Positions 1-10,100 of a stretch of DNA of 64,000 nt are shown here, one piece after another. The DNA is taken from positions 4,526,001-4,590,000 of the forward strand of contig NZ_CP022736.1 of the NCBI RefSeq assembly GCF_002257565.1, written 5' to 3'. This stretch comes from Herbaspirillum sp. meg3 (GTDB lineage: Bacteria > Pseudomonadota > Gammaproteobacteria > Burkholderiales > Burkholderiaceae_D). A program made the translations under genes and the position numbers. Under the pieces are notes generated by a model, which saw only the letters and a list, made by a program, of their open reading frames with translations, did not search any database and was not told where the DNA came from. Positions within the stretch are counted from its first letter, which is position 1, and each line of letters opens with the position of its first letter.

Positions 1-1
1 C

Positions 2-625
2 AAATACATCGTCGTGGAAGGCCCCATTGGGGTCGGCAAAACGACCCTGACCCGCAAGCTGGCCGAACATCTCGGTGCGCAGGCTGTGCTGGAGCAGCCG
101 CAGGAAAATCCTTTCCTGGAAAAGTTCTATCGCGATGCCGCGCGCTATGCCTTGCAGACACAGATGTTCTTCCTGTTCCAGCGCATTCAGCAATTGCAGG
201 AGCTGGCGCAGTCGGATCTTTTTCACACGCGTTTCGTCGGCGATTTTTTGCTGGAAAAAGATCCTCTGTTTGCGCGCCTGACGCTAGCTGATGAAGAGTT
301 GAAACTTTACGAACAGCTCTATCAGCACATGCGTCCGCACGCTGTTCAGCCGGATCTGGTGATCTATCTGCAGGCGCCGGTGGACACATTGGTGGAACGT
401 ATCAAGAAGCGCGGCATCCCGATGGAAGCATCGATCTCGCCCGATTACCTGCAACGCCTGTGTGACAGTTACAGTCGTTTTTTTTACAACTACGATGCTG
501 CGCCACTGCTGATCGTCAACAACGAGCACATGAACATGGCCGAGCGGGAAGAAGATTTCCAGCAGCTGTTGTCGCACATCGTTGAAATGCGCGGCAAGCG
601 CGCCTTTCTGAACCGAGGAGAATAA
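2..625 (+). CDS. deoxynucleoside kinase, 5'-truncated by window edge
   Basis: Phosphorylates deoxynucleosides in salvage (deoxyguanosine/deoxyadenosine kinase family, cytoplasmic). The reading frame is open to the window edge (it begins KYIVVEGPIG), so the true start lies outside and the GTG at 14 is not the start. A P-loop GPIGVGKT is at visible residues 7-14, a DLVIYLQAP strand follows, and an ERIKKRG lid-like arginine region is present. About 207 residues are visible, close to full family length, so only a few N-terminal residues are missing. It ends one base before the panB start and its last codons hold the panB ribosome-binding site, so the two are co-transcribed. Exact nucleoside preference cannot be read from sequence. 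Confidence 0.9.
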   Translation, partial: KYIVVEGPIGVGKTTLTRKLAEHLGAQAVLEQPQENPFLEKFYRDAARYALQTQMFFLFQRIQQLQELAQSDLFHTRFVGDFLLEKDPLFARLTLADEELKLYEQLYQHMRPHAVQPDLVIYLQAPVDTLVERIKKRGIPMEASISPDYLQRLCDSYSRFFYNYDAAPLLIVNNEHMNMAEREEDFQQLLSHIVEMRGKRAFLNRGE

Positions 626-626
626 T

Positions 627-1460
627 TTGGCAGCCTACCTGCAAGATGCACCCACACCCGCAGCGCGCAAAAAACAAGTCACTGTCCACACGCTGCAGGC
701 GATGCGCGACAAAGGTGAAAAAATCAGCATGCTGACCTGTTACGACGCCAGCTTCTCGGCGCTGATGGATCGCAGCGGCGTTGATACCGTACTCATCGGC
801 GATTCACTCGGCATGGTCTGCCAAGGTCATCAATCCACACTGCCGGTGACGATCGCCGACATCGCGTATCACACAGCCAGCGTAGCGCGTGGCAACCAGA
901 CCATGCTGATCGTCTCGGACATGCCGTTCGGTACTTATGCCACGCCGGTGGCGGCCTTCGATAATGCCGTCAAGCTGATGCAAGCGGGTGCGCACATGGT
1001 GAAACTGGAAGGCGGCGCGTGGCTTGCCGACACGATTCGCCTGCTGACCGAACGCGGCATTCCGGTCTGTGCACATCTTGGACTGACCCCGCAGTCGGTG
1101 CATCAGATGGGCGGCTATAAAGTGCAAGGCAAGACGCTGGAAGGTGCAGAGCTCTTGCACGCCGATGCCAAGGCCGTGCAGGCAGCAGGTGCGTCATTGC
1201 TGGTTTTGGAAGCGATCCCAGCAACACTGGGCGCCGAGGTGACGGCGCAATTGCACATTCCCACCATCGGCATCGGCGCTGGCGTCGATTGCTCCGGCCA
1301 GGTGCTGGTGATGCATGACATGCTGGGTGTGTTCCCAGGACACAAAGCAAAATTTGTGAAAAATTTCATGGACGGCGCAGCCAGTGTGGAAGATGCCGTG
1401 CGCGCTTATGTAGCGGCCGTGCGCGACCAGAGTTTTCCTGCGGCAGAACATTGTTTCTAA
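627..1460 (+). CDS. panB: 3-methyl-2-oxobutanoate hydroxymethyltransferase
   Basis: First committed step of pantothenate/CoA synthesis: transfers a hydroxymethyl group from 5,10-methylene-THF to 2-oxoisovalerate, giving ketopantoate. 277 residues versus about 264 in E. coli. LTCYDASF is at residues 36-43 and GDSLGM at 58-63; Asp59 is expected to be a Mg ligand. A VLEAIP segment carries the expected catalytic Glu. The start is TTG at 627, chosen because GAGGAG lies 6 nt upstream and the N-terminal sequence is PanB-like; the next ATG is 25 codons further in, at the edge of the conserved domain. It directly follows the kinase gene and ends before a strong hairpin terminator. Confidence 0.95.
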   Translation: MAAYLQDAPTPAARKKQVTVHTLQAMRDKGEKISMLTCYDASFSALMDRSGVDTVLIGDSLGMVCQGHQSTLPVTIADIAYHTASVARGNQTMLIVSDMPFGTYATPVAAFDNAVKLMQAGAHMVKLEGGAWLADTIRLLTERGIPVCAHLGLTPQSVHQMGGYKVQGKTLEGAELLHADAKAVQAAGASLLVLEAIPATLGAEVTAQLHIPTIGIGAGVDCSGQVLVMHDMLGVFPGHKAKFVKNFMDGAASVEDAVRAYVAAVRDQSFPAAEHCF

Positions 1461-1517
1461 GCCGAAGCGAAACTAATGCCGATGCTGAGTCCGAACAGAC
1501 AAGCAATCAAACGGAAA

Positions 1518-1555
1518 AAAAAAGCCTGCATGATGATCTTCATGCAGGCTTTTTT
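1518..1555. terminator. bidirectional terminator between panB and carbonic anhydrase gene
   Basis: A perfect 16-bp inverted repeat (A6 GCCTGCATGA / TCATGCAGGC T6) with a 6-nt loop. The T-run lies on both sides because the A-run and T-run pair, so it serves the convergent genes panB (+) and the carbonic anhydrase gene (-). Confidence 0.93.
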
Positions 1556-1597
1556 CATCGGCGATCAGAGATCTACTCGCTGATCAGTCATCCATGA

Positions 1598-2278
1598 TCA
1601 GTCACCGCTGATATCGCGATAACGTCCGAGGCTTTGCGCCAGATGGCGGCTGCATTCCTCGGCATTGCCGATGGTCGGCGACAAGGTTTCCAGCAAACCA
1701 TCGTGCACGCCATATACCAGCGCGTGAACGCTGAGCTCCTGACCACGTTCCCAGGCGTCGGTGACGATGGTAGTGCGGCAGATATTGGCGACTTGCTCCA
1801 ATACGTTCAGTTCGCACAAGCGATCATGCTGGTCGCCTTCGGACATATGGTCGTGGAAACAACCGACGTGCTTTTCATGTACATCCTGCACGTGTTGCAG
1901 CCAGTTGTCGGCCAGACCGACACGACGCTTGGTCAACGCGGCTTGCACGCCGGCGCAACCGTAGTGACCGCAGATGATGATGTGTTTGACCTTCAGCACG
2001 TCGACCGCAAATTGCAGTACCGACAAGCAATTCAAGTCCGTGTGCACAACCACGTTGGCGATGTTGCGATGGACGAACAATTCGCCCGGCAACAAACCCA
2101 GCAAATCGTTGGCAGGTACGCGATTGTCGGAACAGCCGATCCAGAAATATTCCGGAGAACGCTGCGAGCCCAGCTTCAAGAAAAAGTCGGGGTCACGCGC
2201 CGTGATTTCGGATGCCCAGCGGCGATTGCCTTGAAGAAGGAGTTGCTGAACCTGGTCTTGTTGGCTTGGTTTGGTCAT
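1598..2278 (-). CDS. can: beta-class carbonic anhydrase
   Basis: Interconverts CO2 and bicarbonate in the cytoplasm, supplying bicarbonate to carboxylases. Zinc site residues are all present: Cys49 and Asp51 in GCSDNR, His105 and Cys108 in GHYGCAGV. 226 residues from the ATG at 2278; an in-frame TTG three codons upstream is possible, and neither has a clear ribosome-binding site. It is convergent with panB across a shared terminator. The symbol follows the E. coli Can type, which it resembles in length and in the spacing of the zinc residues. Confidence 0.93.
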   Translation of the reverse strand: MTKPSQQDQVQQLLLQGNRRWASEITARDPDFFLKLGSQRSPEYFWIGCSDNRVPANDLLGLLPGELFVHRNIANVVVHTDLNCLSVLQFAVDVLKVKHIIICGHYGCAGVQAALTKRRVGLADNWLQHVQDVHEKHVGCFHDHMSEGDQHDRLCELNVLEQVANICRTTIVTDAWERGQELSVHALVYGVHDGLLETLSPTIGNAEECSRHLAQSLGRYRDISGD

Positions 2279-2585
2279 AGTCGGCAAGATCGAGTGTCAC
2301 ACTTCCGTCGTACAGCGTATGAAATGACACGATACGATGTGACGGCATGCATGGTGGTGAATGAACGAAAAACAGCGCACAGGCGATCGCGGCGGACGCT
2401 GCTTCCGCCCTGCCGGCCAGATTGGCTGAAATAATCAGCCTCGGCGTATGCAAAAATGTCTTTCGGGAAATGTTCGGTAATCAGGATACAACACTGACTG
2501 CCGCGACTGCATTGTATAGAAAATACATGCAAAAAACCTGCCACGCTTTGACTTATGGCCTAAGCGCGGCAGGTTTCATAGGGGC
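2279..2585. other. intergenic gap before the dnaJ terminator
   Basis: About 300 bases between the carbonic anhydrase start and the dnaJ stop, both on the minus strand. I see the dnaJ terminator hairpin at its right end and no convincing gene. The short open frames crossing it have no ribosome-binding site or recognisable product. The carbonic anhydrase promoter should lie here but I cannot pick a clear -35/-10 pair. Confidence 0.5.
2531..2576 (-). terminator. terminator of the grpE-dnaK-dnaJ unit
   Basis: Inverted repeat CCTGCCACGCTT / AAGCGCGGCAGG with one mismatch. Read on the minus strand it is followed by a T-run (the plus-strand AAAAAA at 2531). It lies 10 nt after the dnaJ stop. Confidence 0.85.
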
Positions 2586-3719
2586 TTACTCGAAGAATTC
2601 CTTGACCTTGTCTTTCCAGGTCTTGGTCTGCGGACTGTGCTTGGCGCCGCCTTCGTTGGTCAGTTTTTCAAATTCGCGCAACAGATCTTTCTGGCGTTCG
2701 GTCAGCTTGACCGGCGTTTCCACCACGACGTGGCAGAACAAATCACCGGCGTAGCCGGAACGCACACCCTTGATACCCTTGCCGCGCAAGCGGAAGGTCT
2801 TGCCCGATTGCGTGCCTTCAGGAATCGTGAAGGATGCCTTGCCGCTCAAGGTCGGAGCTTCAATCTCACCACCCAGTGCTGCCTTGGCAAAAGAGATCGG
2901 CATTTCGCAATGCAGGTCGTCGCCGTCGCGCTGGAATACTTCGTGTTGCTTGATGTGAATTTCCACGTACAGGTCACCTGGAGGACCACCGTTCATGCCG
3001 GGTTCGCCGTTGCCGGACGAACGAATACGCATGCCGTCATCAATCCCTTCAGGGATCTTCACTTCCAGCGTCTTGTTGCGCTTCAGACGGCCCGCACCGG
3101 CGCACGTCGGGCATGGCTCAGGAATGACTTTGCCGCTGCCATGGCACTTCGGACAAGTTTGCTGAATGCTGAAGAAACCTTGCTGCATGCGCACCTGGCC
3201 GTGACCGCCGCAGGTGCCGCAAGTCGTCGGCGAAGTACCTGGCTTGGCGCCGGAGCCGTGGCAGGTGTCGCACTCATCCCAGGACGGTACGCGAATTGTG
3301 GTGTCGAAACCGTGGGCTGCTTGCTCGAGCGTGATTTCCAGGTTGTAGCGCAAATCGGCGCCGCGATAGACCTGCGGTCCGGAGCTGCGACCGCGACCGC
3401 CGCCACCACCGCCGAAGATGTCGCCGAAAATATCGCCGAAGGCATCGGCAAATCCACCTGCACCCGCGCCGCCACCGCCGCCACCCATATTGGGATCAAC
3501 GCCGGCATGACCATAACGATCGTAGGCCTCGCGCTTTTGCGGATCCGACAACATCTCGTAGGCTTCCTTGACCTCCTTGAACTTCTCTTCCGCGCCCTTG
3601 CTGTCAGGGTTGCGGTCAGGATGGTGCTTCATCGCCAGTTTGCGATAAGCCTTCTTGATTTCGTCGTCGGTAGCGTTTTTCGCCAGACCTAGAATTTCGT
3701 AAAAGTCACGTTTTGCCAT
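2586..3719 (-). CDS. dnaJ: molecular chaperone DnaJ (Hsp40)
   Basis: Co-chaperone that delivers unfolded clients to DnaK and stimulates its ATPase through the J-domain. 377 residues, full length. J-domain at 1-70 with HPD at 33-35; Gly/Phe-rich linker about 75-110 with a long run of glycines; four CxxCxGxG zinc motifs (CDTCHGSG, CGTCGGHG, CPKCHGSG, CPTCAGAG); C-terminal substrate-binding domains. It lies downstream of dnaK on the same strand with a 207-nt gap that can form hairpins. AAGGTG precedes the ATG by 9 nt. Confidence 0.98.
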   Translation of the reverse strand: MAKRDFYEILGLAKNATDDEIKKAYRKLAMKHHPDRNPDSKGAEEKFKEVKEAYEMLSDPQKREAYDRYGHAGVDPNMGGGGGGAGAGGFADAFGDIFGDIFGGGGGGRGRSSGPQVYRGADLRYNLEITLEQAAHGFDTTIRVPSWDECDTCHGSGAKPGTSPTTCGTCGGHGQVRMQQGFFSIQQTCPKCHGSGKVIPEPCPTCAGAGRLKRNKTLEVKIPEGIDDGMRIRSSGNGEPGMNGGPPGDLYVEIHIKQHEVFQRDGDDLHCEMPISFAKAALGGEIEAPTLSGKASFTIPEGTQSGKTFRLRGKGIKGVRSGYAGDLFCHVVVETPVKLTERQKDLLREFEKLTNEGGAKHSPQTKTWKDKVKEFFE

Positions 3720-3828
3720 GTTTTATAACACCTTGTTATTGGATTTTTCTTGCAGGCAATGAACACCAACAAGAAACCAACAATGTGAAAAAGCCGAGAG
3801 ACGATCTCGCGACCATCTTGCTCGGCGT

Positions 3829-3851
3829 GTCGCCCGGTAAACCCGGCCGAC
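3829..3851 (-). other. hairpin in the dnaK-dnaJ spacer
   Basis: GTCG-C-CCGG, 5-nt loop, CCGG-C-CGAC: an 8-bp stem with one C/C mismatch in the 207-nt spacer. There is no T-run, so it is not an intrinsic terminator. It could stabilise or mark processing of the dnaK-dnaJ transcript; that role is inference. Confidence 0.35.
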
Positions 3852-3926
3852 GTGTTCCTGAATGACTGCTTCGCTTGCCGGCGAAAGAGAACCCGATATC
3901 AGGAACCCACCCGCCGGCAATCGAAA

Positions 3927-5870
<1,944 letters not shown>

Positions 5871-5932
5871 GATTTTTCCTTCGATCCTTAAGTCCCCGAA
5901 TAGGGAACAACAATAGTTTTGATAGTTTTAAT

Positions 5933-5958
5933 ATGTGGAGAAAACTGGCGCTTTCAAG
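5933..5958 (-). promoter_or_regulatory. sigma-32 heat-shock promoter of dnaK
   Basis: Read on the minus strand: CTTGAA, 14 nt, CCACATAT. The sigma-32 consensus is CTTGAA N13-15 CCCCATNT; the -35 is perfect and the -10 has one mismatch. It sits 63 nt before the dnaK ATG, giving dnaK-dnaJ a heat-shock promoter independent of the one before grpE. Confidence 0.75.
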
Positions 5959-6065
5959 CGCGGAATGTCACTTAAAAGCAAATTTTGTGCCGTTTGTTCT
6001 CTTTTTTCTGTTTCGATGCTGCCAAGGTTACTTTTTTGCTGCTTATATTTGATGCCTACAACAGC

Positions 6066-6629
6066 TTATTTACCTTGAGCAACAGTCACCAATGCCGGAC
6101 GCAGCAGGCGCTCGGAAATCGTATACCCCTTTTGCAACACCGCCACGACGGTATTGGCTTCCTGCTCTGCCGGCACGGCAGAAATAGCCTGATGCTTCAT
6201 CGGATCCAGCTTTTCGCCGGCTTGCGGATGAATTTCCAGCAATTTGTTCTTTTCGAAAGCCGACGACAATTGCTTCAATGTCATGTCAACGCCTTCCTTG
6301 AGCGATTCAACTGATGGCGTTTCGATCTTGAGCGCCATTTCCAGGCTGTCCTTGACCGCCAGCAGCGACTCGGCAAAGCCTTCGATCGCAAACTTGTGGG
6401 CACGGCTGATATCGTCCTGAGCACGGCGACGAATGTTTTCGGCTTCAGCTTTGGCGCGCAGGAAAGCATCCTGCATTTCGGCAATCTTCGCCTCGGCGGC
6501 GATCAATTGCTCTTCCACCGTTGGTTCAGTTGCAGCGGGAGCCGCTTCGGACTGCTTAGTCTGAGCGTCCTGACCTGCTTGTGCGGATTGCACTTGTTCG
6601 TTTTCCGTTTGTTTTTCCGTGTCTTGCAT
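6066..6629 (-). CDS. grpE: nucleotide exchange factor GrpE
   Basis: Releases ADP from DnaK to restart its folding cycle; acts as a dimer in the cytoplasm. 187 residues from the ATG at 6629, chosen over an in-frame TTG at 6638 because GGAG lies 10 nt before the ATG and only 1 nt before the TTG. The N-terminus is Gln/Glu-rich and disordered; a long helix (about 45-95) with AEAENIRRRAQDD follows; the C-terminal beta domain ends VTVAQGK. First gene of the heat-shock unit. Confidence 0.97.
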   Translation of the reverse strand: MQDTEKQTENEQVQSAQAGQDAQTKQSEAAPAATEPTVEEQLIAAEAKIAEMQDAFLRAKAEAENIRRRAQDDISRAHKFAIEGFAESLLAVKDSLEMALKIETPSVESLKEGVDMTLKQLSSAFEKNKLLEIHPQAGEKLDPMKHQAISAVPAEQEANTVVAVLQKGYTISERLLRPALVTVAQGK

Positions 6630-6748
6630 ATTTAACAATCTCCAACTGGTAACGCATATTTAATCTTCAGCGCCTCAACCTGAGCTGAGTCTTGGTCTGC
6701 ACTTCAGACCGGCCGTTTTTTGACCGCACGCCGTGCATGGCAAGGCAC

Positions 6749-6779
6749 ATGAGGCTATAACCCTTATTTTTCAAGGGGT
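6749..6779 (-). promoter_or_regulatory. sigma-32 heat-shock promoter of grpE
   Basis: Minus-strand reading CCCCTTGAA, 15 nt, CCTCATGT. It matches the extended sigma-32 -35 (CCCTTGAA) exactly and the -10 CCCCAT in 5 of 6 positions. It lies 120 nt before the grpE start. No CIRCE palindrome (TTAGCACTC-N9-GAGTGCTAA) is seen, so HrcA control is not indicated here. Confidence 0.75.
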
Positions 6780-6989
6780 ATGACATGGGATTGCTGAATG
6801 TTCAGTTGATCAGTGAGGCCGGCTGATCAGTCGATCGCCGCACAAAAGTCATCTGCATCAAACTAAACGTTCTAAGCCGCCTCTAACGTCTTGTTACAGA
6901 ATTTACTACACTTGAAATAGGGAATCGCGATGCAACATTTATGATGGTGTCATCCCTAATTTTTCCCCAACAACCCTCAAGGAGACGTC
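6780..6989. other. divergent intergenic region grpE / small membrane protein
   Basis: About 210 bases containing a repeated TGATCAGT-type stretch (GTTGATCAGTGAGG, GCTGATCAGTCGATC near 6805-6835). No gene. The promoter of the small downstream gene should be here, but no -35/-10 pair with acceptable spacing stands out. Confidence 0.4.
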
Positions 6990-7082
6990 ATGAAATTGCC
7001 GCTTATCTCCGCCACCGTCATTGCTTACACTTTGCTGGCAGCAGCCTGGATCAGCTATTCGCAGCTCATCGCGCTGTACTGA
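6990..7082 (+). CDS. 30-residue single-pass membrane protein
   Basis: A short gene that automated minimum-length filters would miss. ATG at 6990 is preceded by AAGGAGA with 4 nt spacing, the strongest ribosome-binding site in this neighbourhood. The product (MKLPLISATVIAYT... ending QLIALY) is almost entirely one hydrophobic helix, residues 5-28, with a Lys at position 2 that would favour N-in topology. A GC-rich hairpin follows the stop by 10 nt. The function is unknown. It sits alone between the heat-shock unit and hemH, facing hemH. Confidence 0.6.
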   Translation: MKLPLISATVIAYTLLAAAWISYSQLIALY

Positions 7083-7092
7083 ATCTGCTTCA

Positions 7093-7116
7093 GCGGGGCC
7101 GTATTTTAAGCCCCGC
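7093..7116 (+). terminator. hairpin after the 30-residue gene
   Basis: GCGGGGC, 10-nt loop, GCCCCGC, starting 10 nt after the stop. The bases after it (ATTGTCTTGG) are only moderately T-rich, so termination efficiency is uncertain. Confidence 0.45.
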
Positions 7117-7219
7117 ATTGTCTTGGCAACAACTTCACAAGACGTTTGCATTTCCGTAACGCAATAACTGCGCAGCCCGTTATTTTAACAGGCTGGCGCT
7201 CGCTTACATCCACTTTAGT

Positions 7220-8326
7220 CTATTGAGTCGCGCCCAAGCGGCGGGCTTGTTCGGCAGAGATTTCCGCCTGTTTCTTTTCTTCTTCCCGCAGTGCGGCGCC
7301 GGCCATGGTTGGCCAACCGACCATATGCAGCTCTGCAATTTCCATCATGCCCTGCACCCAGGCTGCATCGCCATTCAGGCAAGGGATGAAGTTGAACTCC
7401 TTGCCGCCGGCATGCAGGAACTCCGCTTTGGCTTCCATCGCGATTTCTTCCAGGGTTTCCAGACAATCGCTGGTAAAACCGGGGCACATGACATCCACCC
7501 GCTGCACACCCTGACGCGCCAGCTCCTGCAAGGTCGGCGCCGTGTAAGGTTGCAGCCACTCGGCCTTGCCGAAGCGCGACTGGAATGTCACCACATACTC
7601 GGTCTCCTTCAAACCCAGCGCCGTTGCCAGCAACCGTGCCGTCTTGTGGCATTCGCAATGGTAAGGATCGCCGAGCATCAAGGTGCGCTTGGGTACACCG
7701 TGAAAACTCATCACCAGCTTGTCCGGCTGGCCGTTGGCGGCCCAATGCGCCAGCACGGAAGCCTTGAGCGCCTGAATGTAAGCGTCGTGGTCGTGATAAT
7801 GCTTGATCAGGCGCAACTCCGGAACGTTGCGTACCTTGGAGAAATGGTTGAACACCGCGTCGAAAATCGACGCAGTCGTGGTGCCGGAATACTGCGGATA
7901 GGCCGGCAGAATCAGGATGCGATCGCAGCCCTGCGCCTTGAGGCTATCCAGTACATCGGGCAAAGCCGGCTGTCCATAACGCATCGCATACGTCACCTGC
8001 ACCCGATGGCCGCGCTCTTGCATGCGTGTCCGCAACAGCGTCGCCTGACGCTCGGTATTGACCTTGAGCGGAGAACCTTCGTCAGACCAGATCGAGGCGT
8101 ATTTTTCGGCGGATTTGCTGGAGCGAAACGGCAAGATGATGCCGTTAAGGATAAACCACCACACTGCCCTCGGAATCTCCACTACGCGGGGATCGGACAG
8201 AAATTGCTTCAGATAGCGGCGCACCGCACGCGTGGTCGGCGCGTCAGGCGTGCCGAGATTGACCAGCACGATTGCGGTACCGGCTGACGTGCCGTGAGTA
8301 TAGGGGGGTTCTTTGCGAAATGGCAT
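7220..8326 (-). CDS. hemH: ferrochelatase
   Basis: Inserts Fe2+ into protoporphyrin IX, the last step of protohaem synthesis, at the inner face of the cytoplasmic membrane. 368 residues, normal for the betaproteobacterial form. Conserved segments include VLVNLGTPDAP near the start, YPQYSGTTTAS, and the metal-centre SFHGVPKRT, with CPGFTSDCLETLEEI near the C-terminus. The ATG at 8326 has only a weak ribosome-binding site. HemJ, the preceding enzyme in the pathway, is encoded about 20 kb away at 28,057. It ends 37 bases before the start of the downstream convergent spacer. Confidence 0.97.
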   Translation of the reverse strand: MPFRKEPPYTHGTSAGTAIVLVNLGTPDAPTTRAVRRYLKQFLSDPRVVEIPRAVWWFILNGIILPFRSSKSAEKYASIWSDEGSPLKVNTERQATLLRTRMQERGHRVQVTYAMRYGQPALPDVLDSLKAQGCDRILILPAYPQYSGTTTASIFDAVFNHFSKVRNVPELRLIKHYHDHDAYIQALKASVLAHWAANGQPDKLVMSFHGVPKRTLMLGDPYHCECHKTARLLATALGLKETEYVVTFQSRFGKAEWLQPYTAPTLQELARQGVQRVDVMCPGFTSDCLETLEEIAMEAKAEFLHAGGKEFNFIPCLNGDAAWVQGMMEIAELHMVGWPTMAGAALREEEKKQAEISAEQARRLGATQ

Positions 8327-8377
8327 GAAAGTCCGTGATGGTCTGGCGATGGCGGGGAAATAGAAACGATGGCGACG

Positions 8378-10024
8378 TCAGAGTGCGAGCAGTTCACGCG
8401 CATGCTTGCGCGTGGTCGCAGTGATTTCCAGACCGCCCAGCATACGGGCAATTTCTTCGACGCGCGACTTGGCGTCCAGCGCCTCAATCTGCGACACGGT
8501 CTTGCCGCCGTCATTGCGCTTGCTGACCTGAAAGTGCTGATTGCCCTGGCTGGCAACCTGCGGCAAATGGGTGACGCATAACACCTGGCGATCCTGGCCG
8601 AGCCGCTTGAGCAGACGGCCCACCACTTCGGCCACACCGCCACCGATGCCACTGTCGACTTCGTCGAAAATCAAGGTCGGTGTTGCGGTCGAACTTGATG
8701 CGATCACGGAAATCGCCAGCGCGATACGCGCCAGCTCACCGCCTGAAGCAACTTTCGCCAACGGCCGGGGCGCCACGCCCGCATGCCCTGCGACCAGAAA
8801 CTCCACCTGCTCCAGCCCATAGGCCGCCGGCTCGCACGCTTCCAATGCAATCGAAAAACGTCCACCGGACATACTCAGATCCTGCATGGCGGCGGTCACT
8901 GCCTCGCTCAGGGCCTTGGCGGCTTTGGTACGGCCTTTGGACAATTTCTGCGCGGCGCTGGTGTAAGCGGCCTTGAGTTTTTCTTCCTGCGCGCGCAAGG
9001 CGTCGAGGTCGCTGGCGTCGGCCAGTTGCTTCAATTCTTCGGCCAGCTTGATGTACTCTTGCGGCAGCTCATCCGGCGTGACGCGGAATTTACGCGCGGT
9101 TGAATGGATCGCTTCAAGGCGCCCTTCCACCTGCTGCAAACGCGCGGGATCGAGTTCCACGCGATCGAGGTAATCATTGAGCGCGTAGACGGCTTCCTGC
9201 AATTGAATCTGCGCCGGCTCCAGCGCGTCCATGACCGGCTTGAGAGCGGCGTCAACGTCGATCAACTTGCCGAGCTTTTGGGTCAGCGACGACAGCTGTG
9301 ACAGGATCGGCGACTCCGACTCGGAAATCGCGCTGAGCGCTTCCTGCGCACCTTCGATCAGACTCGCAGCATGCGACAGGCGGCTGTGTTCGTTGCTGAT
9401 ATCGCTCCACTCGCCCGGCTTGACGGCCAGCTTCTCCAGCTCACTGACTTGCCATTCCAGACGCTCGCGTTCGAGCAGAACGTTCTTGGCGTTGATTTCA
9501 AATTCTTCTCGTTGCCTGGCCAGCGCGCGCCATGTTTTGTGGGCGGCGGCAACCGTCTTTGCTTCGTCCAGCAAACCGGCCTGGCTGTCCAGCAACTGGC
9601 GCTGGGCATCGGCCTTCAGCAAGGACTGATGCGCATGCTGACCGTGAATGTCGACCAGCAGTTCGCCCAACTCACGCAACTGCGTCGCGGTGGCGGCGAT
9701 GCCGTTGATGAAAGCCTTCGAGCGCCCGGCGTTGTCGATCACGCGGCGCAACAGCACTGCGCCGTCTTCGTCGGCGAACTCATGCGCCTCAAGCCAGGCG
9801 GCTGCATCGTCGCTGACGCTGAAGTCAGCCGTAATATCCGCCTTGGCCGAACCTTCGCGCACCACGCTGGCGTCGCCGCGTCCACCAAGCGCCAGCGCCA
9901 ATGCATCGATAAGAATCGACTTGCCCGCACCGGTTTCGCCGGTAAAGACGGAAAATCCGGGTGCGAACTCAAGTTCGATGGCATCGACGATAACGAAATC
10001 ACGAATCGACAGGGTACGCAGCAT
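8378..10024 (-). CDS. recN: DNA repair protein RecN
   Basis: SMC-like ATPase acting early in double-strand-break repair. Taken from the ATG at 10,024 (MLRTLSIRDFVIVD, the usual RecN N-terminus), giving 548 residues against 553 in E. coli; an upstream in-frame start adds 22 residues that do not look like RecN. Walker A GETGAGKS at 29-36; a long central coiled-coil region; signature-like VASGGELARIALA; Walker B LIFDEVDSGIGGG in the C-terminal half. It follows nadK on the same strand, as in many proteobacteria. Confidence 0.96.
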   Translation of the reverse strand: MLRTLSIRDFVIVDAIELEFAPGFSVFTGETGAGKSILIDALALALGGRGDASVVREGSAKADITADFSVSDDAAAWLEAHEFADEDGAVLLRRVIDNAGRSKAFINGIAATATQLRELGELLVDIHGQHAHQSLLKADAQRQLLDSQAGLLDEAKTVAAAHKTWRALARQREEFEINAKNVLLERERLEWQVSELEKLAVKPGEWSDISNEHSRLSHAASLIEGAQEALSAISESESPILSQLSSLTQKLGKLIDVDAALKPVMDALEPAQIQLQEAVYALNDYLDRVELDPARLQQVEGRLEAIHSTARKFRVTPDELPQEYIKLAEELKQLADASDLDALRAQEEKLKAAYTSAAQKLSKGRTKAAKALSEAVTAAMQDLSMSGGRFSIALEACEPAAYGLEQVEFLVAGHAGVAPRPLAKVASGGELARIALAISVIASSSTATPTLIFDEVDSGIGGGVAEVVGRLLKRLGQDRQVLCVTHLPQVASQGNQHFQVSKRNDGGKTVSQIEALDAKSRVEEIARMLGGLEITATTRKHARELLAL

Positions 10025-10100
10025 GGGATTTTGTAGTGATGTTTTGGAAATATTGCTTGCCGCATCCGCGCAGACGAGCCGCGGATGCAAAGATTGGTCG

